A stretch of DNA of 64,000 nucleotides from Utricularia gibba (Eukaryota; Streptophyta; Magnoliopsida; Lamiales; Lentibulariaceae), in the NCBI GenBank assembly GCA_002189035.1, contig NEEC01000012.1, forward strand, positions 2,108,001-2,172,000, given 5' to 3'. Position 1 is the first letter of the stretch. Every line of letters starts with the position of its first letter. A program made the translations under genes and the position numbers. The notes under the pieces were generated by a model. That model ran no database searches, was not told the origin of the DNA, and saw only the letters and a list, made by a program, of their open reading frames with translations. This document shows, one piece after another, positions 12,501-28,918 of the stretch.

Positions 12501-13002
12501 TATTTAAAAAAAATTATAATAAAAAATAGAAATTAAAAAAAATTTACTTTTTTTGATTCATTATAAATAAATTGAACTTAATCTCATATGTTTTATATTT
12601 TTTGATTGATGTATAATTCCTTAAGAATTTTCTGATTCGTTAATATTATTCATCTAGTGATGAGATCAAGTGAAATTAAAAAGTATTACTAGTTTTGTTT
12701 GTCCCATCTTCATTCTCCTTATCTTTCCTATCCATACTCTCGTTATCTCTATTACAATATTAATAACATATCCAAATTGGACAACCAAACACACACTCAA
12801 AGTATTTCACTAAGTGCCACCAAATTTGTTGGGATTTCTGGCATATCCAAATTTGTATGTAGTGAAACAATGGTCCATTTTGGCAGCTGACAGGGTTTTG
12901 AACTCATGGGTCCTATCTCTCCTAGTTGCACTTTCTGTGTTGCTCTTTTTGCATTCTTCTGAAACAATGGTTCATTTTGGCAGCTGACAGGGTTTTGAAC
13001 TC
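9502..13002. other. Unit 1 KCS 3' flank, partial unit B and ALP1-like leader
   Basis: 9502-9676 is the KCS 3' flank shared with unit 3. From 9693 the sequence switches directly to the spacer equivalent of 2722 onward, skipping the ALP1-like gene, and runs as spacer to about 12840. From about 12863 the ALP1-like leader of unit 3 begins. Reading frames in this stretch are short and none resembles a known protein. The conserved segment starting with ATGGCGATCAAGCGAG recurs here near 9760, but with an internal deletion relative to unit 1. Confidence 0.6.
9693..12862. repeat. Partial duplication unit B (spacer only)
   Basis: Third, incomplete copy of the spacer, homologous to about 2722-6355 of unit 1 and 16430-20140 of unit 3, containing neither the ALP1-like gene nor KCS. 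It shares with unit 3 the stretch around 12790-12835 (CACCAAATTTGTTGG) that unit 1 has lost, so it did not arise from unit 1 in its present form. It lies between the two full units in the same orientation, as expected from unequal exchange followed by deletion. Confidence 0.75.
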
Positions 13003-13008
13003 ATGGGG
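12863..13008 (+). repeat. 98-bp-offset direct repeat of the ALP1-like leader
   Basis: The stretch from GAAACAATGG to ACTCATGGG occurs at 12863-12910 and again at 12961-13008, offset by 98 bp. Unit 1 has it only once (near 553-599). The first copy carries a spare ATG at 12905, out of frame with the gene start at 13003. It marks the joint where unit B was fused to unit 3. Confidence 0.8.
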
Positions 13009-15689
13009 CCTGTCAGGGATAACAAGAAAAGGAAAATGGAGAAGAAAGTGGATGATAATTCTCTAGTTTCCGGGTCCTCGGAGGAGGATTTTACACAGTG
13101 GTGGGAAACTCTTTCAAAAACAGTTGCAGGTAATACATAAAATGTCTGTTTGCATGACAGCTCTGTACATGGCAATCATCTATATCCATGTTCTTACTTA
13201 TACTGTTATGCCTCTGTTCTGTGATGGCTGCATTCCTGATCTGGAAAAATGAACAGGTTAGAATAGTATGGTTGCTTCTGTCTCGTTTTCCACATCAGTT
13301 GCATTTTCTCCTTGCTCTAGCGGGTGCATGAAAAATGGATACCAGTTGCATTCTGTCTTCCCCATTTACCTGAACTTTACTTTCTCTGAAGTTCATTTCT
13401 TGCATTCCTGCAGGCGATCCATCGTGTTCACGGCCATTGGATCTGTAATACCCCAGCTCTGGCCTCACGGTAGTATGGCAAGGGAGAAGGTGCTAGTTGG
13501 CGTGTGACATGACTAAACAGGTAATTGAGACCAGCAGGACCGAATTAGGGGCTATGGGGTATTCGGGCTAGGCCCGTCGGGCTTAAGTAGAGCACGCTAG
13601 GTCTAAGTAGGGTTTAACTAGTGCAAGGAAACCCTTGGGGGCGAGAGATCAGTGTCTTGGAAGGAAGGAGACGCACGCCCAAGGGAGGAAGGAGAGATCT
13701 TGCGCCAAGGAAGAGGAAAATCGTGCAAAGGTAAGGGCTTTATGGTAGAACTGTGTGGCGGGACAGATTTGGTGGAAGCTAACTTCGTGTGCGTAGATAC
13801 GGTCTTGATCTAGAAGTCCTCGTTGTGTGATCGAGGCACCTCGCTGTGTGATCGAGGGATAGTGAGCTACGGCGGGATTGGGGAGTGCACTCCCAATGGC
13901 AACGCGGCGAGGCCGCGGATGGTGATGCCATGTGAGCAATAAGCGGGGCCATCGAACTACGGTCATGACAGCAACACTGAGCACTTGTGCTCTGTGGGAA
14001 AGATGCCAAACCTGTGGGATTCTGTGTGGATAGATGCTTGGACTGATTACGAGAACAACGGAGATGCCTTGGATGGGCAGCACGTCGATACGAGAAGTTA
14101 CGGAGATGCCTCGCGGGGCAGCGTGTGGATAGTGTAGCGATACTTCGTGTGGATGGGAAACTTTGTGAATATGTGTAGTCTAGACTTAGGGAGGGAGCCG
14201 CGTGACATATGATTGACTCCCCTTACTCTTTCCTGTGTAGTCGAGGCGGGTGCAGCAGAGGCGGATGAGGAGTGAGGCGAGATCGATAGGAAGTGGGCTG
14301 ATAGCTGTGTGGCGAGGCTTGCTGCCTTATTTTCCCTTTTCGTGACTTAGTATTAGTTCCTTGCTGGTTGTGCTCGTTTTTCCCTTATGTTGTGACGCCG
14401 TGCGCCTAGGCTTGCTGCCTGATGTGGAACCTTGTTTTTGTGGCTTAATAAAATCTCTATTTCACTACTTGTGCTGTGTGATGAGTCTTGGCGAGGGGAC
14501 CTGGCGAGGGATGCCGCCAGGGATCGTCAGGTGCCAGGAGTGGCGGTGAGGTGAAGGAGCAATGCATCCTTAAACACGTTCCTAACCCACCCCATGATGA
14601 TCGGGACACCAAGGTTGAGTTGTTAGGTGTCGGTAATGACCTTAGCGTTTAGGGTGCAGGTCGCGGATCGTTACATTGGACCAGTTCAAAAACACCTTCC
14701 GGATGTCGAAAAAATGCTTCGATTACATCTGCTCACTGGTGAGGGATCACATGATGGTTAAGACACACTTTGCCTTCTCAAACGGGAAGCTCATGTCACT
14801 GTATGATCAAGTGGCTTTAGCTCTCACACGCCTTGCTTCTGGTAACTCATTGATCTCGATCGGCGACTCGTTCAGCGCGCACCATTCGACGGTGTCGCAG
14901 ATCACTTGGCGCTTCGTTGAAGGCATAGAAGAGAACGGCCTCCGCCACCTCCAGTGGCCGTCATCGGAGCATGAAATGAGCAGAATAAAGCAGAAGTTTG
15001 AGAAAATCAGGGGGCTTCCCAACTGCTGTGGCGCAATAGACACTACTCATGTAACGATGCAGCTGACCTCTTCAGACCAAGAATCTGAAACCTGGCTGGA
15101 TGAGATGCAGAACCACAGCATGATACTGCAGGCCATCGTTGGCCCTGATATGAGATTCCTGAGTGTTGTCACTGGCTGGCCGGGAAAACTGAACGACTCC
15201 TCCGTCCTGCAGAACTCCAACTTCTTCAAACTCTGCGAAAACAGGCGGAAGCTCGACGGCCGGAAGATGCATCTGTCCCAGGAAACAGAGCTGGGAGAGT
15301 ACATAATCGGGGACTCAGGGTTCCCACTCCTGCCATGGCTCCTCACCCCATACCAAGGCAAGGATCTCTCCGAAAACGAAGCAGAATTCAACAAGAGGCT
15401 CCTCGCAACTCATGCCGTCTCCCAGAAAGCTCTAGTGAGGCTCAAGGACGTGTGGAGGATGATCCATGGCGAAATGTGGCGACCAGACAAGCATAAGCTT
15501 CCCAGATTCATCCTCGTCTGCTGCATTCTTCACAACATCGTCATCGAAATGGATGGCGGAGATGACTTTCTCCCAGCACAGCAGCAGCAGCCGCAGCATG
15601 ATCCTGGATACAGACAACAAGTGTGTGAAACCGTTGATAAAGCTGCGTTGCTTGTGAGGGACAAGCTGTGTATGTATTTTTCAGGATAA
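13003..15689 (+). pseudogene. ALP1-like gene, copy 2, split by a solo LTR
   Basis: Same gene as 594-2039. Exon 1 is 13003-13129 and exon 2 starts at 13414, but after 28 bases it is interrupted by the LTR element at 13442-14675; coding resumes after the duplicated TTGGA. With the insertion removed, 127 + 28 + 1009 nt is a whole number of codons (387 residues), and the five-G run at 15010-15014 keeps the frame that copy 1 loses. The DDE_4 core is complete, with IDTTH, WPGKLNDSS, GEYIIGDSGFPLLPW and Gln in place of the last catalytic Glu. The insertion falls about 50 codons into the protein, so a full product is not expected; a shorter protein from a promoter in the LTR is conceivable but unsupported. 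Confidence 0.8.
13442..14675 (+). mobile_element. Solo LTR of a retrotransposon inside ALP1-like copy 2
   Basis: A 1.23-kb GC-richer block present here and absent from the empty site in unit 1 (near 1029). It is flanked by TTGGA on both sides (13437-13441 and 14676-14680), a 5-bp target-site duplication. The LTR body begins TGTAATACCCC (13444) and ends GATCGTTACA, giving the TG...CA ends and the TGTAA/TTACA short inverted repeat common in plant Gypsy-type LTRs. Two extra bases (TC) lie between the target duplication and TG. AATAAA at 14447-14452 may be the LTR polyadenylation signal. No gag, protease or polymerase coding is present, hence solo LTR. The Gypsy assignment is inference from the ends only. 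Confidence 0.8.
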
Positions 15690-18600
15690 TGCAGCTCCCC
15701 ACATCACAGTTCGAACATAGTTTTCAAAATTTTTACCAACAAATATTCGTTTTTTTTCAAAACGGTCGGGTCACCAGATGGTATGAACAAGAAAAATAGG
15801 AATTTTTAAATTTCAGATTATATTTAAAAGCCGAAATTACAAAAACATAAGAAAATAATCTATAGTTTTTTTATTTTTAAATATAGAATATATTTATCCA
15901 TAATTAAAAATTTAAATGTTGTTTATTCTACATAATTTTTTCAAATATTTAATGAATTGATTATTCATACATAGAGATGAGTAGAATACATATCAACTCA
16001 AATATCTGTCAAGGTGATCTATCACAAATCGGATCCGTTATTCGTAATTATGAAAAACGGGTATGGGATGTGTCCATATTACATGATTACGGGTGAACTC
16101 GATGGGTTAAATGGATTGGGCCTGAAATATAATCTAATAATAGAAAAATGTATTTTTTATTAAATTAGTTAGACATTTAATTTGATTCAAAAATTATAAA
16201 TTAAATCCAATTTATGTTAATATATATCAATTATGTAATAATTCGGGTCAACTCGTAGTCTTGGATGGGTCTAATATATCGATACATCGAATCATAATTT
16301 TTTTTGTTGACTCGCTGTGTTCGATCCGTAACTCGTTGAATTAGACTTGTATCCATTTCTAATTCATTCAAATTAATTTTGGGCCTGAGGCCCAATATCA
16401 CTTAATTGTCGTTGCATCAAGTCCTAATGACTGGAAATTAGGGAATCAAGTTTCCCCTTAACTCGCTCTCAGAAATCGCAATCGAACTTGGCGATCAAGC
16501 GAGGTTTACGTTTCTAAATTCTTCTGCATCTGATATTGAGGTTTTTTGTTTGGATTGTTTTTCTGTGATCTTCAGGCATTGATGATTTTGTCAATTGTGA
16601 TTGCTATATTTTTTTTTTTTTATCGTCGTGTGATGTCGATTCGCACGCCAAGACGGCACCTGGGTCCCGACGAAAAGGAAATGAAACATTTCCTGTTATG
16701 ATATCCAGTGTTATAATTTTGTTTGCGACATGTTTATCGTAGGAAGTGGGTCAGGCGAATTGCGACCCATGCCGTGCACCAAGAGTATCTCCAAAGGCTC
16801 TCCTGCTGGTTGCTGATGTGTTTCTATCAAGTTGGAAGTTCGGGGCTGGTGCTTGGTGAACCGAATTGGTCATGCAGTTTAGACAGGAGGCAGTTGCACA
16901 GAATCAGTTGTGGTATTGATATAGCAACGATCAACAGAAAGGCTAGGCTAGGTGGATATGTAAATTATAAGTGTGTTTGATATCGTTTCAAAAAATAACT
17001 TCAAAAAAAATGATTTTAGAAATGTTTAATTCTTTTTGAAGCAATAGTACCTTAATTTCTAAACAAATCGAAGCATTTCATTATTTTAATTCTATTTAAA
17101 ATAGAAGCATCATGTATTTTGTTTAATAATAGCTTCTAAAAATACTTTTACTGAAACAGTTATACGAAACAGATTCTATGTCTGAGGATAACCTCTGGTA
17201 TTTTTCTGTGCGAGTTTTGCATGTGTATGTGCAGTGTCACATACCAGAGGTTTGTATCTGTTTGGTGTTGAGGGAGAGTATTGTGCCTGGTTGCATACTC
17301 ACAGTGAATTTCTTGAGAAATCTCAAGCTCATGAAGTTTCAATTTTTCTAGATTTTGCCAAGGAAATCTTTGCAGATGTTTGGTAGATACTATACACACA
17401 TAACACTTGTCCAAACACCAACATTTTGACACAGCAACTCCACCCTCACCCGCTGACCCGACCCGTAAAGAACACACAGGCCAAGAAAAAACAATACCCG
17501 AAGAAAACTGTGTTTTGACAACTATTTTTAGAAATTATACCAAAAAGATGCTACAGGGAGGTGATTTGATTTGTACCGTTGGGGACAGACAAAATTTATG
17601 CATGCAAATATGAATTTTTTTTTTAAAAAAGTTTCACATGGTTTGCATCCCAACTGCGCATCTTGGGATTGTTCAGGATTGATTATAATGTTCTATTTTG
17701 TATTTTGAATGTCATACGGGTTATATAAAATATAATCAGCTTTGAAATTATGTGATAAAATCAGTTTAAAATTATAAAATTACTTTGTATTATAATATAA
17801 AGTTATATTATAAAATTTAATAAAAAATTATATATTATATAATTTAATATTATGATATAAATATATTTTTAAAGTAAATGAAAATTGAATAATACAATTT
17901 TCTAATTATTTTTTATTTATACACTAAAACATAAATTTAAAAAATTTAATAATTTTTGAAATTAATTACGTAATTTAAATTTCTGATTTTATTATAAAAC
18001 TTTTTAAAATTAAATATAATCAATTTTAAAAAATTATATTTACAGAACACATCCTAAAAATTACGTTTATTTTATATTACGTATTATTAAATACGCATGT
18101 GATTTGTCAAAAAATTGCATAATCTTTTCAACCACGGAAAAATTCTTTTTCTCACCAGAGTTTTTTTCTATTTATTTTAACCACATGTCATTTTAAACAT
18201 ATAATATAAAATCAATATATCAAAACTATTTTTAATTCGAACCATAATAATACATGTTTATCCAAATACATAATTAATTAAATCAATACGTAACTTATGG
18301 CGCATAAATGAAAGTGGTTGGATGTGGCGTTTTATCGAGGGGCCGGACGAGTCCTCCCGGTGGGCGCCCACCCCATCGACACCCATAAAAAACTTGTCAC
18401 TTGTGAATTCGGACACGTACATCTCATTACCAATTAAATAAAGCAAAACTCCTTGTCAATGGGTCATTACAGCCTTGTCCACATGCGAGTGGTCCATTAT
18501 TGCAATTATTTCAAATAAAATTTGTTTTTAATTGTCAAACATATAAAAAAATAAAATAAAAGAAGGCGTACGCCAACCAATTTTTTTAATACTCATTTCG

Positions 18601-21600
18601 TTGCACTAAAATCCATCTTGCTTTTTCTACAATAAAAATTTATCATTAGGGTGATTAAAATTATTACGATGAAATTGCGTGAAAAATCCTAATATTTAAT
18701 ATTTTTTTATCGTTTTTAATATGAATCGCGTATTTCATCCCAACTGATAAAATAGATCATTGAAATATTTTGTATCGGATATTATTAATTTCTATATTTT
18801 TTGTTTTTATTCATCACTATTTGAATACCGAACATAATTAACGCCAATTATTCAATAAATTAAATTAAAATTGGTTGAGAACCAATTTGATCAAAATTTT
18901 TGAATAATATAGGACTATTTATGTCAATTATTTCAAATATTGAAGATTAATTATATTAAAATAATAGATATTGAATTATTTGAGACCAAATTTCTAAATC
19001 AAGAAGATCAATTTTATTATTATTTTGAAATATTAAGAATTATACTAAATTTTTAAATAATGGAAATAATAGTAAAGATAATTTTGTAAATTTTACAATT
19101 ATTGGAGATCAAAGGATAAAGATGATCAAATTTCTAAATTTCCGTCATTTTCAAGAATACACTAATCAATACTAAGTTGAGTGCTAATTTGATATAAATC
19201 TCCCACCATAGTCACTAATTAGAGTTGTGTCGTTATCATGATTACACTAATCACTTTTAGTTAGGTTTTAAAACATTAATCATTCATTCTTAATTTCAAA
19301 CTGAATTGATACTCCATCATTTTATTAATAGGATCCATTAATAATGTGGGTTATGTTACAACCCCCATATTGCTCCTTTCAATTAAAATTTATTTTTATG
19401 AAAATTTTGTTTAGTAGATGAATTAGATAGAAAATGTTTACCAAATGAGAAAAGATTTATTAAGGATTCGGATTAAGACTTGATATACTTCAATTTTGAA
19501 CCATCTATACCTAGAGTTCACATATCCTAATTGTCATTTAATATTTTTATGTTTCACTACTTCACTTTTTATTTATAATATATAATGTAATTCTTCAAAT
19601 AAAAAAGTGCTTGATCAATCAGATCTTAAGTTTCAAATGAAACAATGTTTTAAAGAAATATAATTAATCCTCAATGAATCAATATCTTTGCAATCCAATC
19701 TATAAAAATAATATCAAACTTACAACACAAAAAAATAAAGGTGATAAATCACATTAAATACTACGATCAAATTTTTATAAGTCTAAAGTTTTTCTAAAAC
19801 TCAAATTAATAGTATTTTTCTTAAAATACATTACAATTATAATATTTATTAATTAGAATAAGATTCTTCTTATATAGGTAATGAGATAAATTTATTTTAA
19901 AAAATAATTATAATAAAAAATAGAAATTATGTTTCAATTTTACTTTTTTTGATCCATTATAAATAGATTGAACTCAATGTCATATATTTTATACTTTTTT
20001 TGATTGATCTATAATCCTCTAAGAATCTTCTAATTCTTTAATATTTTTCATCTAGTGATAATTAAAAAGTATTACGAGAGTAACATATCCAAATTGGACA
20101 ACCAAACACACTCAAAGTATTTCATTAAATGCCACCAAATTTGTTGGTATTTCCTCACATTTTCTTATGTACACTATTCTATATTAAATCATATATATAA
20201 CTTACCCTATGTAAAAGCTAAATTCAATAAAAAAATATTTCGTACTTACTCGAAAAAATTAATTTTGTATTAATATAAAAATATGAAAGGTACGTTTCCT
20301 TAGTTTTCCACCACATTTTATATTCCAATATCATATACAATTATTTCATGTGGTACCATTTGAAAACAAGTTTTTATTTTTGCTTTAAATATAGAATAAA
20401 ATATTATTTTTTAATAATATCTTCCTCTACTTAGGACTTGGAATGCATGTTTTCATGATGCAAATTATTTCTAAGTCAAATACGAGCATGGTGTTATGAG
20501 TTTCATGAGTAAAATAAGATTTAGGATGAGAAAAAATTAAATCCATTGAATTAATAAAATTCGATATAAAAAATGAATCATTTATAAAATTATCATCTAT
20601 TGTTCTTATCTCAAACACTCAATCAAATGCTTTTTTTAATGGCAAGATTATCATTAGTCTTTAAATAATATGTACAAATGAAAATGATATGTTTAAAAAA
20701 AGAAAAAAAGACAAAATGAAAGATTGTGAATGTGGATAATAATAGGAATTTTGTGGAATGGTCAAAAATGGTTCAAATGGTCATTTACAAAAATTACCAC
20801 TTGTACATTTTCTTTCACACATTAAGTTAAAAAATTTATACTATAAATAACCAATTTTTTCACACAATATTTGAGATGAAATTTTTAATTCATTCTCAAA
20901 TAATCACCTGTAGATGCACGTGTATTCCCCTTCATTAATTTTTGCATTCAATGAAACAATTATAATTGAACTCGTTTTATAAGAATATTCATCGCCAAAC
21001 ACTAATCAGATGCTAGCATAATGTTATATGATTTCGTATTTATTATTAAAATATGATTTAGTTGGTAACATTAACGCATTAAAACCATGGGCTTGAGACA
21101 GGTGGACAACATAGGGGCAGATGGGAGTTAAGAGGCTCTCCGAATGGCATTTAAAGTCAAATCGTGATGCATGAGGGCCAACACCGAACTACCTCCGTGT
21201 GTTGACTTTTTCTTTTTCTTTTTTTTTCTTTTTTTATAAAAAAAAATCAGTGAAAATTAATACTCATATTTTAATTTAAGCCTTTAATTTATTTCACTAT
21301 TTTCAACAAATACTAACGAGATAGTCTCTTTTCCTGATTATTTCGGTGATAATTTCGATTTTTTGTTTTTATATTCTATTTTTTGGAAAAATATTGAGTC
21401 ATTTTCATTTGAATTTTTCAAATGAGGTTGATTGATGGGGGGATAAAGAAGTGGTCAACAATGTCGACAATAATTACATAAATATTGAAAATTACATAAA
21501 TACCTTCTACTATTTTCTTAAATGACATAGTATTTTTAATGTGTGAAAAAATAATCATCTTATATTTAAAAAATTAATATTAGTACGTGAGACCGAAATC

Positions 21601-22025
21601 GGTTACTTTTCTGAATAATCTTATAATTTATAATCAATAAATTATTATTTATTTCTATTGAAATTAATAGTGGGGACCAAAAATGCTGAAAAATAATTTT
21701 AAATTTTTTAAAAAATTAAATATATTTATTTTATTAAATAGTGAAATTATATGAGCGAATAATAAAGTAGTAAGAATGTTTGGCGCATTATTTTTGTAAT
21801 AATGTAAAAATATAAATTATTGGGTGCGATTATTCGGTTTTATGGCGCATCCCTAGCCCCATCTATTTAGCCCTCGCCAACGGTCGGACTCGTGGACACC
21901 GCGTCGCTGCTTACAAATAAGCGCTCTTGAAACTTGCCTTTGCGTACCCCACGGCCGGTGTCGGTCGTCTTCTACTTCTACCGCCGTCTCTTTCTTCTTT
22001 TCCTGGGGAAAAGAAGAACGTGAAT
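15690..22025. other. AT-rich spacer of unit 3
   Basis: Homologous to 2040-7888. The conserved blocks recur at about 16425-17480 and 18300-18560. 16969-17176 is an insertion absent from units 1 and B. 20119-20533 is present here and partly in unit B but missing in unit 1. From about 21070 it becomes the KCS upstream region, which parallels unit 1 from about 6890. No coding gene recognised. Confidence 0.6.
16969..17176. mobile_element. MITE-like insertion specific to unit 3
   Basis: About 208 bp interrupting a sequence that is continuous in unit 1 (near 3296) and unit B (near 10216). The left edge reads AAGTGTGTTTGATATCG and the right edge ends ACGAAACAGATTC; the left end and the reverse complement of the right end share an imperfect TGTTT...GTTTC pattern. 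TAT lies on both sides and may be a 3-bp target duplication. It is AT-rich and non-coding. The family is not assigned. Confidence 0.45.
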
Positions 22026-23637
22026 ATGGAGTTTCCAATTGTTTTCGTCTACTCCATCGCTGCTCTGCCCTTGCTTTATCTCGTGTTCAGATACTTCCAC
22101 CGGAAAAGCGGTCGGAATTGTTACATACTTGACTACGAATGTCACAAACCGACGCCGGACAGGAAAGTGAGCTCCAAATTCTCGGGGGAAGTGATCCGCC
22201 GGAATAAACATCTCGGCATATACGAGTACAAATTCCTGTTGAAAGCTATCGTTAGCTCCGGCATCGGCGAAGAGACGTACTCGCCGCGGATGATGTTCGA
22301 GGGACGGGAGGCATCGGCGGAACTCGCCGACGCCTTATGGGAGATGGACGAGTTCTTCCTGGACAGTATCGGGAAACTTTTAGACCGTACCGGGATCCCG
22401 GCGGCGGAAATCGATGTCTTGGTTGTTAACATCTCAATGCTGGCGGTGATGCCATCGTTATCGTCGAGGATAATCAATTTCTACAAACTGAGACACGATG
22501 TGAAGGTGTATAATCTCACCGCAATGGGATGCAGTGCGAGCTTGATCTCGATTAACCTCGTGGAGAGCATTTTCAAGAATTTGGAAAACGTGAATGCTCT
22601 GGTCGTGGCCTCTGAATCCCTATCCCTGGGATGGTACTCCGGCTGCGACAGATCCATGCTTCTGTGTAACTGCCTTTTCCGATCCGGCGGATGCGCGATT
22701 CTTCTGACGAACAAACCGTCTCTCAAATCGAAAGCGATGTTCAAATTGAGAAACCTTGTCAGAACTCACCACGGCGCCAGAGACGAATCCTACAATTGCT
22801 GCGTGCAACGCGAAGACGATAAAGGAATCATCGGAATTAATCTCGGAAAAGATCTTCCCAAGGCGGCGACCAGAGCTTTCATCCACAATCTCAAAGAAAT
22901 GGCCCCAAAATCCTTCCCATCTCCGAACTAGTCCGTTTCATCCTCCTCCGATTACTCCACAAACGCAACAGCTGCGCCCCCAAACCCAAAATCAACTTCA
23001 AAACCGGAGTCGACCACTTCTGCCTCCATACTGGAGGAAAAGCCGTCATCGACGCCGTCGCCGAGAACCTATCCTTGACGGAATCCGACGTCGAACCCGC
23101 TCGAATGACGCTTCACAGGTTCGACAACATTCGGATCCCATTTACAAGTGCTTATACTTCTATTTGTCGGTAAACCGGTTTGCAAAATAAAAAAAAAAAA
23201 CCGCGAGATGATCATTTCATGGGTTCACCGCCGGCAACTCACTCGTCGGAAGTTACTTGGATTACAGGTTCGGGAACACATCCGCCAGTAGCCTGTGGTA
23301 CGTCCTCTCCTACATGCAAGCCAAAAAGAGGCTGAAAAAAGGGGACACGGTGCTGATGATCAGCTTCGGAGCTGGGTTCAAGTGCAACAGCTGTGTCTGG
23401 GAGGTGGTTCGGGATCTGGATGGGGAGAACACCGTCTGGAAAGAGTTCATAGACGAGTACCCGAAGCATGACCTGGGTGTCAACAACGCCTTCATTAGGA
23501 AATATGGGTGGATCAAGGATGAGGATCCGGATAGCTTCTGGGTGCCGGATGACATTGAGATCCCTGAGGATGACCAAGAAATCCCTGCGATCGTGGAGCA
23601 CATCAAATCCTTGAGATCCAAAGCAAATCACCTGTAA
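22026..23637 (+). pseudogene. 3-ketoacyl-CoA synthase (KCS3/12/19-like), copy 2 (one-base frame break)
   Basis: Nearly identical to copy 1. ATG at 22026, exon 1 to 23118, the same 149-bp intron (23119-23267), exon 2 to 23637. Exon 1 is one base shorter (1093 versus 1094): at 22903-22906 there are four C where copy 1 has five, and the frame then ends at 22931 after about 300 residues, before the catalytic His and Asn. Downstream coding sequence, including exon 2, is still well conserved, so the lesion is very young or a consensus error. Cys is present in AMGCSA (copy 1 has GMGCSA). Other differences cluster around the THHGAR-SYNCC region. If the missing C is an artefact this is a second working KCS of 487 residues. 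Confidence 0.85.
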
Positions 23638-23904
23638 GGTTTGTATGCTGACCTATGTAATTGTATATGTTGATTGTGGTTGGGCATTGGATGCTGTTGT
23701 TGGGCTGGAACAAACTCTCTGCATTTGAAAAGAAGTACGAATGAATTTGCAAGGATGATGAGAAAAAGCTTAGAAAAAGCACCACTTGTCGTAGCCTACA
23801 CAGTAGGCACACAATGGCGGTAGCAGTAACACAGAAGTGGGAGGCCAAGATCTCGCATTTAGAATCTACTGGAAGCATTACGAGCCAGGATGGCAACATT
23901 ATAG

Positions 23905-28918
<5,014 letters not shown>

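Larger units (their letters stand above)
12911..23890. repeat. Duplication unit 3 (ALP1-like with LTR, spacer, KCS)
   Basis: Second full copy of the ALP1-like, spacer, KCS unit. Homology with unit 1 starts near the shared TCTCTCCTAGTTGCAC and ends at GAGCCAGGAT, after which 23891 onward is unrelated DNA carrying an MPK pseudogene. Unit-3-specific material includes the solo LTR (13442-14675), a roughly 208-bp MITE-like insertion (16969-17176) and about 70 bp near 23755-23826 in the KCS 3' flank. Confidence 0.85.

Noticed and set aside
13649-14083. Long minus-strand open frame (144 codons) inside the LTR
   Set aside because: It lies wholly in a solo LTR, has low-complexity composition and resembles no gag or polymerase domain.
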